A stretch of DNA of 64,000 bases from Psychrosphaera haliotis (GCF_039523615.1 NZ_BAAAFQ010000001.1:1-64000); one strand, 5' to 3'; positions 27,435-37,470 are shown, numbered from the stretch's first letter. Made by a program: numbers and translations. Notes: a model not told the origin generated them from the letters alone.

Positions 27435-30023
27435 TTAATTGGCAACAATGTTAAGTAATTTACCTTTTACAAAAATTACTTTACGAATTGTCTTGCCGTC
27501 TGTGAATTTCTTAACATTCTCTTCTTCTTGACCTGCGGTTTTGATGAAGTCTTCTGTTGCATCAGCAGCCACAGTAATTTTTGAACGAACCTTGCCGTTA
27601 ACTTGAATAACAATTAACTTTTCATCTTCAACCATTGCAGATTCATCGGCTACTGGCCACTGAGCTTGTTCAACGTTATCACCGTTGCCAAGCGATGCCC
27701 AAAGTTCGTGACAAACGTGAGGCGTTATTGGCGTTAGCATAATGACAACTGCTTTGACTGCTTCATACATTACGGCTTTGTCTAAATCTGTAACTAACGG
27801 CGCTTTGTTAAGCTTATTCGTTAATTCCATAATAGCGGCAATGGCCGTATTGAATGTATTTCTGCGATCCAAGTCATCGGTGACTTTTGCAATTGTTTTG
27901 TGCAACTCTCTACGCAATGATTTTTGGTCGCTATTCAATTCAGTGACAGAGAATTCTTTAACAAGACCGCCATCAATCACGTCTTGCGTTAGTTTCCATA
28001 CACGTTTAATGAAACGATGTGCGCCATCAACGCCAGAGTCAGACCATTCTAATGTTTGCTCAGGAGGGGCAGTAAACATCATAAATAAACGAACAGTATC
28101 AGCTCCCAATGTTTGGATTACAGACTCTGGGTCAATACCGTTGTTCTTAGACTTAGACATTTTTGACATGCCAGAAGAGATAACAGGCTGGCCGTCTTCT
28201 CTATGCCATGCTTTTGTTACGCGGCCTTTGTCGTCACGCTCAACGTCAATATCGGTAGGCGAGAACCAAACTTTACCGCCATTGCTGTCTTCACGGTAAT
28301 ATGTTTCTGCTAATACCATTCCCTGACATAATAACTTCTTAAACGGCTCATCAGACTCAACGAGGCCTACATCACGCATTAACTTATGGAAAAAACGTGC
28401 GTATAAAAGATGAAGAATAGCGTGTTCAATACCACCAATATATTGATCCACTGGTAACCAGTAATTAGCCTGAGTAGGGTCTAACATTTGATCATCAGAC
28501 TGAGGTGAGCAGTAACGTGCGTAGTACCAAGACGATTCCATAAAGGTATCAAATGTATCGGTTTCACGTGTAGCAGGCATGCCATTTATTACTGTTTTAG
28601 CCCATTCAGGATCTGACTTAATAGGTGAAGCAGCGCCATCCATAACAACATCTTCAGGCAATACAACTGGAAGATCTTGCTCTGGAACAGGAACTGATGT
28701 GCCATCTTCCAATGTAGCCATAGGAATTGGAGCTCCCCAATAACGTTGACGAGAAACGCCCCAGTCACGTAAGCGATAATTAACCGTTTTCTTGCCCGCA
28801 CCATTTTTTTCTAACAAGGCAACAATTTTTTCAAAAGCTGCATCAAACTCTAATCCGTCAAATTCGCCAGAGTTGATGAGTGACCCGCGCTCTGTAAACG
28901 CAGATTCCTTTAAGTTTGCTACATGGTCTTGATCAATTGGTGCAATAACTTGTTGGATTGGTAAGTTATACTTAGTAGCAAATTCCCAGTCACGTTGGTC
29001 ATGACCAGGAACAGACATTACCGCACCTGTACCGTAGTTCATTAATACAAAGTTAGCTGCCCATACAGGCACGATTTCACCTGTTAATGGATGTACCGCG
29101 CGAATACCCGTATCAACGCCAAGTTTATCCATCGTTGCCATGTCGGCTTCAGCCACTGACTGGCTCTTACACTCTTCTACAAATTCAGCTAGCTTGCTAT
29201 TTGTTTTAGCGGCTTCTAAAGCCATAGGATGTTGAGCTGCAACAGCAAGGTAAGTGACACCATACAAAGTGTCTGGGCGAGTAGTATAAACTTCAATTTT
29301 GCTCTCTGAACCGTCAACTTTAAAAGATACTTCTGCACCTTCCGAGCGACCTATCCAGTTTTTTTGCATCGCTTTTACTTGTTCTGGCCAACCTTCTAGC
29401 GCATCTAAGTCACTAATTAACTCTTCAGCGTAGTCAGTGATCTTGATGAACCATTGTGGGATTTCTTTTTGTTCTACTAGGGCACCTGAACGCCAACCAC
29501 GACCGTCAATAACTTGCTCATTTGCAAGTACCGTTTGGTCAACTGGATCCCAGTTAACGGTTGCCGTTTTTTTATACACTAGGCCTTTTTCGTACAATTT
29601 AGTGAAAAACCATTGTTCCCAGCGGTAATACTCTGGGGTACAGGTTGCGAACTCTCTATCCCAGTCATAACCAAAACCAAGACTAGTTAATTGGTTTTTC
29701 ATGTAATCAATGTTTTCGTAGGTCCACTTTGCTGGTGCCGTTTTATTATTAATGGCAGCATTCTCAGCTGGTAAACCAAATGCATCCCAACCCATTGGCT
29801 GCATTACATTTTTGCCTTGAAGGCGCTGGAAACGAGAAATTACATCACCAATGGTGTAGTTTCTTACGTGTCCCATATGCAGACGACCACTTGGATATGG
29901 CAACATTGATAAACAATAAAACTTCTCTTTATCGCTATCTTCAGTAACTTTAAATGTTTGATTCTCTTGCCAAAGTTTTTGAACTTTTTGCTCAATGTCG
30001 CGGTGGTTATATTCAGCTTGCAT
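27435..30023 (-). CDS. leuS: Leucine--tRNA ligase
   Basis: A class I synthetase of 862 residues, the normal bacterial length. The HIGH motif appears as HMGH at 49-52 and the KMSKS motif as KMSKSKNN near 620. Between them is the large editing domain. The C-terminal extension with IVQVNGKVRSKI-like sequence (here VIQVNGKVRSKITV) binds tRNA. It heads the leuS-lptE-holA-nadD run. Its upstream sequence contains three consecutive hairpins. Confidence 0.97.
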   Translation of the reverse strand: MQAEYNHRDIEQKVQKLWQENQTFKVTEDSDKEKFYCLSMLPYPSGRLHMGHVRNYTIGDVISRFQRLQGKNVMQPMGWDAFGLPAENAAINNKTAPAKWTYENIDYMKNQLTSLGFGYDWDREFATCTPEYYRWEQWFFTKLYEKGLVYKKTATVNWDPVDQTVLANEQVIDGRGWRSGALVEQKEIPQWFIKITDYAEELISDLDALEGWPEQVKAMQKNWIGRSEGAEVSFKVDGSESKIEVYTTRPDTLYGVTYLAVAAQHPMALEAAKTNSKLAEFVEECKSQSVAEADMATMDKLGVDTGIRAVHPLTGEIVPVWAANFVLMNYGTGAVMSVPGHDQRDWEFATKYNLPIQQVIAPIDQDHVANLKESAFTERGSLINSGEFDGLEFDAAFEKIVALLEKNGAGKKTVNYRLRDWGVSRQRYWGAPIPMATLEDGTSVPVPEQDLPVVLPEDVVMDGAASPIKSDPEWAKTVINGMPATRETDTFDTFMESSWYYARYCSPQSDDQMLDPTQANYWLPVDQYIGGIEHAILHLLYARFFHKLMRDVGLVESDEPFKKLLCQGMVLAETYYREDSNGGKVWFSPTDIDVERDDKGRVTKAWHREDGQPVISSGMSKMSKSKNNGIDPESVIQTLGADTVRLFMMFTAPPEQTLEWSDSGVDGAHRFIKRVWKLTQDVIDGGLVKEFSVTELNSDQKSLRRELHKTIAKVTDDLDRRNTFNTAIAAIMELTNKLNKAPLVTDLDKAVMYEAVKAVVIMLTPITPHVCHELWASLGNGDNVEQAQWPVADESAMVEDEKLIVIQVNGKVRSKITVAADATEDFIKTAGQEEENVKKFTDGKTIRKVIFVKGKLLNIVAN

Positions 30024-30051
30024 GGACTGCTCTCAGTAAAAGGTAAACGCA

Positions 30052-30112
30052 ATGGCCTTAATAAAAGGCTATGTTACGAAAGTAACTTTGAAGCTTTTTT
30101 AAACGCTTCAAA
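30052..30112 (-). promoter_or_regulatory. Three adjacent hairpins in the leuS leader
   Basis: Reading the minus strand toward leuS, the stems are TTTGAAGC/GCTTCAAA (30087-30112), GTTAC/GTAAC (30073-30086) and AGCCTT/AAGG(C) with flanking AT pairs (30052-30072). They follow one another almost without spacing and lie 29-89 bases before the start codon. A TATAAT-like box on the minus strand at 30189-30194 could start a transcript that includes them. This may be a cis-regulatory leader, but no known class is recognised. Confidence 0.4.
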
Positions 30113-30295
30113 ACACTATGAAATTATTTTAAAAATTAGTCGCTAAGGATAACTAATTCAGCAACAAGCAACAAGCAACTTAGTGGAAATTATAGACGCT
30201 TCGGCAATTATTTTTGATGTTAATTAAGCAATGCGTTTTTTGGGATTTCCATATAGACTTAAGGTATTAAAAGTATTTATAAAATAATTGGATTT

Positions 30296-32728
30296 ATGAT
30301 CAAAAATAAAACGTTTCGTTTAGCAGCTGATTCGCTTTCTCCTAGCTTTGAAAGCGATAAAATAAATAAGATATTAGCGTCTGATATAAACGCTGAAGTT
30401 AACTTTATAGGCCAAGAACGAGCTAAACAAGCGTTAGAATTTGGTTTAGACATGTCCATGAAAGGCTACAATTTATTTGTGATGGGCGAACCTGCAACAG
30501 GTCGACACACGCTTATAAATGATCACATTAAAACCGTAGCAAAAGACAAACAAACGCCAAGTGAGTGGTGTTACGTAAATAACTTCGAGGATAATCGCTC
30601 ACCTAGTGTTATTCGTTTATCTCCCGGTGATGGTAAAAAGCTCAAAACCGAAATTGAAACACTGATTGATGTTATTTTAGACACGTTCCCGGCAGCCTTT
30701 GATAACCCATCTTTTCAACGTAAATGGCGTAACATCGACAAGCATTTTAATAAAAAGTATCAAGACGCAATTGATTTTGTTGAGCAAAAAGCGCAGGCAC
30801 AAAACGTACTGCTTTTTGAAGAAAAGGGCACAGTCAGTTTTGCTCCGGTAGTCAATGAAAAACCACTAAATGATACTGAGTTTAGCCAGCTAGAAGAAAC
30901 TACAAAGCTTCAATTTTACAAAGTAATTGATGATTTAGAAAACGTCTTATCTGAGACATTACTAGAGCTACCGCAATGGAAGCGAGAAATGTTTGAAGCT
31001 AGGCGTACATTAACAAAACAAACGATAGAAAATGCGCTTAAACCGATTTTAAAAGACGTGGAGCATAAGTACGCCGCTGAGATTGGTGTTGTAAAGTTTG
31101 TGCGAGACATGCGTGAAACTTTGGTGGAAATAATTGAAGAGTATTTGTCGTCAGAAGCTGAAACTGAGCAAGACAAAGATCGTGATGAAATTGATGTTAA
31201 AAAAGTATTAGAAGAGCAGCTTTTACCAAACAGTATTACAAAACAAGAGCCACACAATGGCGCCCCTATTATTTACGAAGCTAACCCTACGTTTCAAAAT
31301 GTATTTGGAAAAATTGAATACAGCTCAGTGCAAGGTTCGGTTTATACAAGTTACCAAATGGTTAGAGCGGGGGCATTACACAAAGCAAACGGCGGATATT
31401 TACTTATTGAAGCGGACAAGTTAATTCACCAACCTGCTGTTTGGGAAGCGTTAAAGCTCGCCCTTAAAAGCCATGAAATTAAAATGGAATCACCTGCAGG
31501 TGAAGCTAATATTGTTAACGCTTCGAGTTTAAACCCGCAACCTATTCCATTAGATATAAAGATAATATTAATGGGAAGTCGAGAGCTTTATTATTTAATG
31601 CAAGAATATGATAACGAGTTTAATGAACTTTTTAGAGTATTGGCGGACTTTGAACACTATATCGCGCTAAACGATAAAGCTTTGTATAGCTTTATTCAAA
31701 AAATAAAAATGTTTGCTCATGATCACGAAATGGTTTTAACCGCCAGCGCTGTTGAGCAGTTATTGCATTTCAGCTTCCGTCAGGCGGAGCACCAACATAA
31801 ACTATCGGCTAGGTTTGCAGATGTACTTGAGTTAATAGGTGAAGCTCAGTTTTTTGCTCGTAAAGCGATAAACAAAAGCGAATTTGAGTCAAATGTATCG
31901 TCAACTTTAGTTATAGATAAAGAACATGTTACGCAAGCATTAGACGCTAAAGTCATTCGTTCTGGCCAAATCAGTGAATCATTTTTAGAAGATATTCAAG
32001 AAGGGCAGATTTTAATAGACACCGATGGTTTTCAAGTGGGTAAGTTAAATGGACTTACGGTTTTAGAAATTGGTGATACTGTTTTTGGTACGCCGGCTCG
32101 TATATCGGCCACTGTGTACGCAGGCTCTACGGGTGTTGTTGATATTGAGAGAGAAGTAGAGCTTGGCAAAGCAATACACTCAAAAGGCGTGATGCTACTA
32201 AGCGGATACCTTGGTAATAAATACGCGCAGGGTTTTGCTCTCTCGTTTTCAGCAAATATAGCCTTAGAACAGAGTTACGGCCATATTGACGGAGACAGTG
32301 CCAGCTTAGGTGAAGTGTGCACCTTATTATCTGCGATAACTCAAATTCCATTAAATCAAGGGATTGCTATTACCGGTTCGATAAACCAGCACGGGCAAGT
32401 CCAGTCCATAGGTGGCGTAAACGAAAAGATTGAGGGCTTTTTTAAGCTGTGTGAAGCCCGAGGTTTAACGGGAGACCAAGGCGTTATTATCCCCAAGACG
32501 AATTGTATTAATTTAGTGTTATCGGAGTCGGTTCAGTCAGCGGTTAAAGCGGGAACCTTTGCAATATATGCTGTTGAGAACGTTGATGATGCTATTACTA
32601 TATTAACGGGTAAACAAGCTGGCGTAATGTCGTCTCGAGGTCGTTATCCTAGGGATACAGTAAACGGATTGGCTGCTCAACGCTTGAGGCATATTGCTGA
32701 TATTGTGAATCATGAGTTTGGTGAGTAA
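30296..32728 (+). CDS. Lon-like ATP-dependent protease
   Basis: An 810-residue protein of the family that includes E. coli YcbZ: an AAA+-like region with a helical insertion, then a C-terminal Lon protease domain. The Ser-Lys dyad is S668 (in DGDSAS) and K711 (in VNEKIEG), 43 residues apart as in E. coli Lon (679 and 722). The P-loop is altered: GEPATGRHT at 64-72 has Arg70 where Lys is expected, and the Walker B-like strand reads LLIEAD. So it should be an active peptidase, while its ATP use may be weaker or different. Substrates are unknown. It is divergent from leuS and stands alone. Confidence 0.88.
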   Translation: MIKNKTFRLAADSLSPSFESDKINKILASDINAEVNFIGQERAKQALEFGLDMSMKGYNLFVMGEPATGRHTLINDHIKTVAKDKQTPSEWCYVNNFEDNRSPSVIRLSPGDGKKLKTEIETLIDVILDTFPAAFDNPSFQRKWRNIDKHFNKKYQDAIDFVEQKAQAQNVLLFEEKGTVSFAPVVNEKPLNDTEFSQLEETTKLQFYKVIDDLENVLSETLLELPQWKREMFEARRTLTKQTIENALKPILKDVEHKYAAEIGVVKFVRDMRETLVEIIEEYLSSEAETEQDKDRDEIDVKKVLEEQLLPNSITKQEPHNGAPIIYEANPTFQNVFGKIEYSSVQGSVYTSYQMVRAGALHKANGGYLLIEADKLIHQPAVWEALKLALKSHEIKMESPAGEANIVNASSLNPQPIPLDIKIILMGSRELYYLMQEYDNEFNELFRVLADFEHYIALNDKALYSFIQKIKMFAHDHEMVLTASAVEQLLHFSFRQAEHQHKLSARFADVLELIGEAQFFARKAINKSEFESNVSSTLVIDKEHVTQALDAKVIRSGQISESFLEDIQEGQILIDTDGFQVGKLNGLTVLEIGDTVFGTPARISATVYAGSTGVVDIEREVELGKAIHSKGVMLLSGYLGNKYAQGFALSFSANIALEQSYGHIDGDSASLGEVCTLLSAITQIPLNQGIAITGSINQHGQVQSIGGVNEKIEGFFKLCEARGLTGDQGVIIPKTNCINLVLSESVQSAVKAGTFAIYAVENVDDAITILTGKQAGVMSSRGRYPRDTVNGLAAQRLRHIADIVNHEFGE

Positions 32729-32815
32729 ATAAAAGAGTTATTAACTCACCTACATTTGCTCGGAAAAAATTTATATTTATATGATTTCTAAATTAATACG
32801 GATACTGTCAGAGCA

Positions 32816-33421
32816 TTAAGACTCAGGAGGTTTACATTTAGTCTCTTCAGAGTCTTTTTCTTCTTCATCGCTAGTATCCGATTCGCTGCCATCAGAGGGT
32901 TGTTCACACTTATCTTTAGCTCTATTAAGTCCTAAACTTGCGACCATTCCGCTAACATCAAAACTTTCTATGCCTTCATCGTTAAATATGAAGGTTATTT
33001 GGGCCAAGCGGTTGTTAAAAAAGTAGTCTTTGTCATCAATCGACAGGATGTAGTCACCCTTTACTGGTTTTCTTAATATTTCTTTATAAAGTGAAATTTT
33101 ATGTTCACCAAGTTGCCATGTAAACGACTTTAGTGGTTTGCTGTGGAACTCTTGAACCCATACAAAGTTATTGTCTTGCAGTAAAATTGCAATGCTGTAC
33201 TTCTCTGGTTTGCCTGGTACTTTGTATTGATTCTCTCCAATAGTGAACTTCTGCAAATTACCATCATCAGAAATCCCCATTGGCATATTTTTTTCGTGTG
33301 TTTTCTTGTAGGGGTCGATAACAACCAACTTACCTTCTAGAAGAAAGCCATTAGAACTTTTATCTTCAGCCAATGCTGCTATTGAGTTTAAAAGAACAAC
33401 AAAAATAAATAAATATTTCAA
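32816..33421 (-). CDS. Secreted protein of unknown function
   Basis: I do not recognise this 201-residue protein. It has a clear signal peptide (about 1-18, FVVLLNSIAALA), a mature domain of about 145 residues with many beta-prone stretches and lysines, and an acidic tail from about residue 172 (DGSESDTSDEEEKDSEE). Two cysteines lie in or near the tail (CEQP and CKPP), possibly forming a disulphide around it. The start is a TTG, well supported by AGGAG 6 bases upstream. It lies 55 bases behind mltD on the same strand, so it may be cotranscribed and act in the periplasm or envelope; that is only context. Confidence 0.7.
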   Translation of the reverse strand: MKYLFIFVVLLNSIAALAEDKSSNGFLLEGKLVVIDPYKKTHEKNMPMGISDDGNLQKFTIGENQYKVPGKPEKYSIAILLQDNNFVWVQEFHSKPLKSFTWQLGEHKISLYKEILRKPVKGDYILSIDDKDYFFNNRLAQITFIFNDEGIESFDVSGMVASLGLNRAKDKCEQPSDGSESDTSDEEEKDSEETKCKPPES

Positions 33422-33476
33422 TACTAACTCCTCAGGAAACAGACCCTACAATGGGTAGAGCCGGTTTAAACTTAGT

Positions 33477-35105
33477 TTAACTTCTTGTAACGTCAACAAA
33501 TAATTTGAGGGCCTGACCAGGCTGCAAGTACTTTTTAGTATCCAATTTGTTCCATTTTGCAATGTCTGTCACATTAACTTTAAATTTTTGAGCAATTCGA
33601 GCTAATGAGTCGCCATTTCGGACTTTATAAGTTACTTTTCGAACTACGCCGTTTTGTTTTTCTGAGGTAGGCGTTTTAGTCCATATCGCTAATTTTTTAC
33701 CTGGCTTAAGCGGGTCTGTTGGTGCCATGCCGTTCCATTTAGCAAGGCTTCTTAAGTTAACCTTATAGGCTTTACTTATGTCCCATAGCGTATCACCGCT
33801 TTTTACAATATAAGTTTCTTTGGTGCTAGAACCACGCTTTTTATTCTGGGTTTTAACTAATCTATTGTCAGCTGTTAACTTATAATTATCAATAGCTTGT
33901 GACGAGGTTGGTACCATTAGAGCTTGTTTAACTCTAATCATATTACCTTTTATCTTATTTATATCTCTTAACGCGGCTATAGATACTTTGTGTTTTGCAG
34001 CAATGCCGCCTAACGTGTCACCAGATTTCACTACGTACCGAGTCCAAGCCATGCGCTCAGAGTCACTTAATGCATTTAAATTCGCTTTAAAGCTCTCTGC
34101 CTTATCGATTGGTACGATGAACTTATGTGGACCATTTGGGTCGGTAGCCCATTGATTGTAGCCCGGGTTCATTTTATGAAGCTCGTTAAGTTCCATATCT
34201 GCTAGCTCTGCAGCTTTAGCAATGTCGATTTGCTTTTTAGCATCTATTACTGAAATAGCAGGCTCATTAGCAATTGGATACCAACTCACCTTAAATTCTT
34301 CAGAACGTTTTAATAGATCAGATAGTGCCAATAGCTTAGGGACATATGCAGACGTTTCTCTTGGTAAATCAAGTGACCAGAAGTCAGTCGGTAAATGCCT
34401 TTTTCGGTTTCGTTTAATTGCTCTTAAAACTCGACCTTCACCGGAGTTGTAAGCTGCAATAGCATTTAGCCAATCACCATCTAGTGTCTTATGTAAAAAG
34501 GACAAATAGTCTAAAGCGGCTCTTGTTGAAGCTGCAACGTCACGGCGTCCGTCGTACCACCAAGTTTGTTTTAACTTAAAGCGATTACCAGTGCCAGGGA
34601 TGAATTGCCATAAACCTGATGCTCTACCATGAGAGTATGCAAAAGGGTCAAAAGCACTTTCAACAATTGGAAGTAACGCAAGCTCTATTGGCATTTCTCT
34701 TTTTTCTATTTCTTCGACAATAAAATGAAGAAATGGTTCTGCTCGTTTAGCAACGCGAGTTATATAGCTCGGGTGTTTTGCATACCAGTTGCGTTCGGTG
34801 ACTACTTGTCTATTTTGCGGAATTTCAATGGAAAGTTGGTAGCTGATTCGGTTCCAAACATCATCAAACTCCATAGGCTCTTCGTCTAAATCAATAGAAC
34901 CTACTTCTGGTTGCAGTGCCGCCAGCGTTAATGCGTCTACAACTTCACTAGGGCTTGCTATTTTGCTCGGGCGGTTTGCGTTATTAAGGTTAGGGGCACT
35001 AACTACCATTTCCGTATCATTTGAAGCGATTGGTGTAGAGCTACAACCCGCAAGAGCAATTAACGCAGAGACTAAGATGACAATGTTATTTTTCTTTATA
35101 TACAT
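33477..35105 (-). CDS. mltD: Membrane-bound lytic murein transglycosylase D
   Basis: MltD cleaves peptidoglycan glycan strands to 1,6-anhydro ends at the outer membrane. The 542-residue precursor is a lipoprotein (lipobox LAGC, Cys21). A family 1 transglycosylase domain has the catalytic Glu149 in LPIVESAFDP, then GRASGLWQFIPGTG and NAIAAYNSGEGRV. Three LysM peptidoglycan-binding repeats follow at the C-terminus, each with a GDTL or GDSL core. It follows gloB on the minus strand, the arrangement seen in E. coli. Confidence 0.96.
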   Translation of the reverse strand: MYIKKNNIVILVSALIALAGCSSTPIASNDTEMVVSAPNLNNANRPSKIASPSEVVDALTLAALQPEVGSIDLDEEPMEFDDVWNRISYQLSIEIPQNRQVVTERNWYAKHPSYITRVAKRAEPFLHFIVEEIEKREMPIELALLPIVESAFDPFAYSHGRASGLWQFIPGTGNRFKLKQTWWYDGRRDVAASTRAALDYLSFLHKTLDGDWLNAIAAYNSGEGRVLRAIKRNRKRHLPTDFWSLDLPRETSAYVPKLLALSDLLKRSEEFKVSWYPIANEPAISVIDAKKQIDIAKAAELADMELNELHKMNPGYNQWATDPNGPHKFIVPIDKAESFKANLNALSDSERMAWTRYVVKSGDTLGGIAAKHKVSIAALRDINKIKGNMIRVKQALMVPTSSQAIDNYKLTADNRLVKTQNKKRGSSTKETYIVKSGDTLWDISKAYKVNLRSLAKWNGMAPTDPLKPGKKLAIWTKTPTSEKQNGVVRKVTYKVRNGDSLARIAQKFKVNVTDIAKWNKLDTKKYLQPGQALKLFVDVTRS

Positions 35106-35209
35106 ACAATTAAGGCACTTTTTAAATGGGGCGGCAAGGGTCGCACGCCGAAAATTACTGTTAATAATAACCTAAACCACTATGGGTAGCTAATGCATTG
35201 CTTATATTT

Positions 35210-35983
35210 CTAAAAATCGTCTTTCCATTTTCTCAAGTATGTGAAGGTTTCAAGTTCACTCGGTTGAAGTTGTAATTTATATTTATCTTTTATAGCGATT
35301 TGCAACTCATTGGTATGGCATAACAAAAATGGATTAATCGATTTCTCAACGGCAATAGTGGTTGGTACTGTTGGTTGGTTTTTCTCTCGCTTTAATTGAA
35401 CACTGGTTTTAAATGTCTCTATGGCGCTGTTATTTGGCAAAACATGAGATGCAAACGTTGAATTAGCAAGTGTATATTCATGCGCGCAATAAACCTGCGA
35501 ATTGTTTGGTAACTCACTAAGTTGTTTTAAAGAAGTTAACATTTGTTTGTGCGTACCTTCAAATAGCCTTCCACAGCCACTTGAAAAGAGCGTATCGCCG
35601 ACAAAGATATTGGGTTTTGAATAATAGGCAATGTGGTCAATCGTATGCCCGGGCACTGAAATAACAGTAAAAGACATATCGCTAATAGATAGTTTTATTT
35701 CATCACCCTGTGTGCAAGGGTGGGTAACCATAGAAAATCTTTTAGTGTCTGGTCCAAATACCTTTGCGTCTGGGAAGTGTTCTAGAAGTTCCTGCACACC
35801 ACCAATGTGGTCAGGGTGATGATGCGTCAGTAAAATTTCTTTAAGCTCTAGGTTTTGTTCTTGAAGCAGCTTTAAGACAGGTTTTGCATCACCGGGATCA
35901 ACAATGGCCGCTAAATTCAATTCGTTTTTTAATAACCATAAATAGTTATCATTAAATGCAGGTATACGAACAACTGAATACAT
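35210..35983 (-). CDS. gloB: Hydroxyacylglutathione hydrolase (glyoxalase II)
   Basis: GloB hydrolyses S-D-lactoylglutathione, the second step of methylglyoxal detoxification. The 257-residue protein is a metallo-beta-lactamase fold with THHHPDHIGG at 53-62 (metal ligands H54, H56, D58, H59), then GHTIDH and CAHEYTLAN. The C-terminal substrate-binding domain is present. AGGAA precedes the ATG. It is divergent from the yafS-type methyltransferase, as in E. coli. Confidence 0.95.
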   Translation of the reverse strand: MYSVVRIPAFNDNYLWLLKNELNLAAIVDPGDAKPVLKLLQEQNLELKEILLTHHHPDHIGGVQELLEHFPDAKVFGPDTKRFSMVTHPCTQGDEIKLSISDMSFTVISVPGHTIDHIAYYSKPNIFVGDTLFSSGCGRLFEGTHKQMLTSLKQLSELPNNSQVYCAHEYTLANSTFASHVLPNNSAIETFKTSVQLKREKNQPTVPTTIAVEKSINPFLLCHTNELQIAIKDKYKLQLQPSELETFTYLRKWKDDF

Positions 35984-36052
35984 ATTGGTTTCCTAGGCTT
36001 TTTTCGTTATAACTATATTAACTAATTGGAGTTCACAGTAGAAGAGGTACTT

Positions 36053-36802
36053 TTGAGGCCAGCATTAGACTATAAAACGTCGATTCTATTAGATGATTGG
36101 AGTTTAATCCCCAAGGGGCAATCATTACTGCATTCAGAACAAGCGATTATTGATGAGCGGTTAAACTACTGTTTTGGACAATACCTTTTAAAGATAGGGC
36201 CATTAAGTAGTGCAATAAAAACACAATCATGTGCAATCAATACTCAAATCAATATGTCATCAAAGCTTTCTACAAACCACAACACGGGAATTATAGGCGA
36301 ATTAGAAGAGCTGCCTTTTTTAGAAAGCTCTATAGATGCTGTTGTGATGAATCATGTTATTGAGTTTACTTCCGATCCGCATCAAGTTTTACGTGAAATA
36401 CATCGAGTTCTATTGCCAAATGGAAACTTAATCATAAGTGCGTTCAATCCAATTTCATTTTTAAGTGCTCACAAGCTGAATCCAAATAAACGATTTTTAG
36501 AATTTAAGCGTGGTCGTTTTTTCACAATTGGCCGGATAATAGATTGGTTACAGTTATTAGGCTTTGAAATAACGTTTGAAAAACGAACTTATTTTCCTTT
36601 TGAGTTTGCCTCAAACGATCAGTACGACCAAAGCTATTTAGCTGATTGGGCTCAACGGTTATTTCCCTGGTCTGGTGGTTCTTGTGTGCTAGTTGCGAAA
36701 AAACGAGAATGGCCACTTACACCAATAAGACCAAGAGTAAAGTATAAAACTGTCTTTAACCCAGCGGTTAGGACGGGTTCGTTTAACAACCGAAACTCCT
36801 GA
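36053..36802 (+). CDS. SAM-dependent methyltransferase, YafS type
   Basis: A 249-residue class I methyltransferase of the Methyltransf_11 type. The glycine-rich SAM loop is degenerate, near YLLKIGPLSSAI, but the later motifs are clear: LEELPFLESSIDAVVMNHVIEF and REIHRVLLPNGNLIISAFNPISF. It matches E. coli YafS, which also lies next to gloB; the methyl acceptor is unknown. I start it at TTG 36053 because AAGAGG lies 5 bases before it and the resulting N-terminus aligns with YafS. A longer TTG start at 36026 has no such site. Confidence 0.83.
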   Translation: MRPALDYKTSILLDDWSLIPKGQSLLHSEQAIIDERLNYCFGQYLLKIGPLSSAIKTQSCAINTQINMSSKLSTNHNTGIIGELEELPFLESSIDAVVMNHVIEFTSDPHQVLREIHRVLLPNGNLIISAFNPISFLSAHKLNPNKRFLEFKRGRFFTIGRIIDWLQLLGFEITFEKRTYFPFEFASNDQYDQSYLADWAQRLFPWSGGSCVLVAKKREWPLTPIRPRVKYKTVFNPAVRTGSFNNRNS

Positions 36803-36867
36803 AGCGCAGAACCAATAGCTGAAAATTAGGTTCTGTATGGGGTTTGGGCTTTACACTTATAAAACAG

Positions 36868-37338
36868 TTAACTGTTATTTAATTTAGCTTCCGCTTCAAT
36901 TGATAAGTCGCGCATATTAATTGCGTATTGTTGTAAACGTTTATCGAGTTTTGTTTTTGGCTCCCAAGCCTCTACCAAAACCTTATCGCCATCCGCGTCA
37001 ACGGCAATAAAGGTAATGATGCAATGATTTGTTTCTAACGGGTTGCTTAGCTTAGGATCAGTTGCCTTAACACTTACATAAATATGCATGCTGGAATTTC
37101 CAGTATGGACTACTTTAGCTTCTACGGTTACTAAGTTACCCACTAAAACGGGTCGAACAAACCTTATAGCGCCAACGGAAACGGTAATACAGTATTTACC
37201 GCTCCAGCCAGCTGCACAGGCATACGCCGCTTGGTCAATCCACTTCATTACAACCCCACCATGAACTTTACCGCCAAAATTGACGTCAGTAGGCTCAGCT
37301 AGAAAACGAAACTCAACCGCTCGACTTGGTTTATGCAT
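36868..37338 (-). CDS. Acyl-CoA thioesterase, hotdog fold
   Basis: A 156-residue enzyme of the YciA/BACH-like hotdog thioesterases, which split acyl-CoA to free acid and CoA. The conserved helix NFGGKVHGGVVMKWIDQAAYACA is at about residues 20-42, including the Gly-rich turn and the acidic residue of the active site. The chain-length preference cannot be read from sequence. It is monocistronic and divergent from etfBA across about 236 bases, which fits a shared fatty-acid or amino-acid degradation role. Confidence 0.85.
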   Translation of the reverse strand: MHKPSRAVEFRFLAEPTDVNFGGKVHGGVVMKWIDQAAYACAAGWSGKYCITVSVGAIRFVRPVLVGNLVTVEAKVVHTGNSSMHIYVSVKATDPKLSNPLETNHCIITFIAVDADGDKVLVEAWEPKTKLDKRLQQYAINMRDLSIEAEAKLNNS

Positions 37339-37470
37339 ATTTTTTCCCCTTAATTACCTTTAATTGTGGTCGCAAATTTAAAAATTGCTATATTTTTAAA
37401 CAAATTAACGAGAGGGTTGTCGGATATACAATATTCTTTACAGAAAACCGCGTAATACTGTTTGGTTAAA

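Noticed and set aside
27742..28299. A 185-codon open frame antisense to leuS
   Set aside because: It lies fully inside leuS on the other strand, has a composition typical of a shadow frame and no ribosome-binding site.
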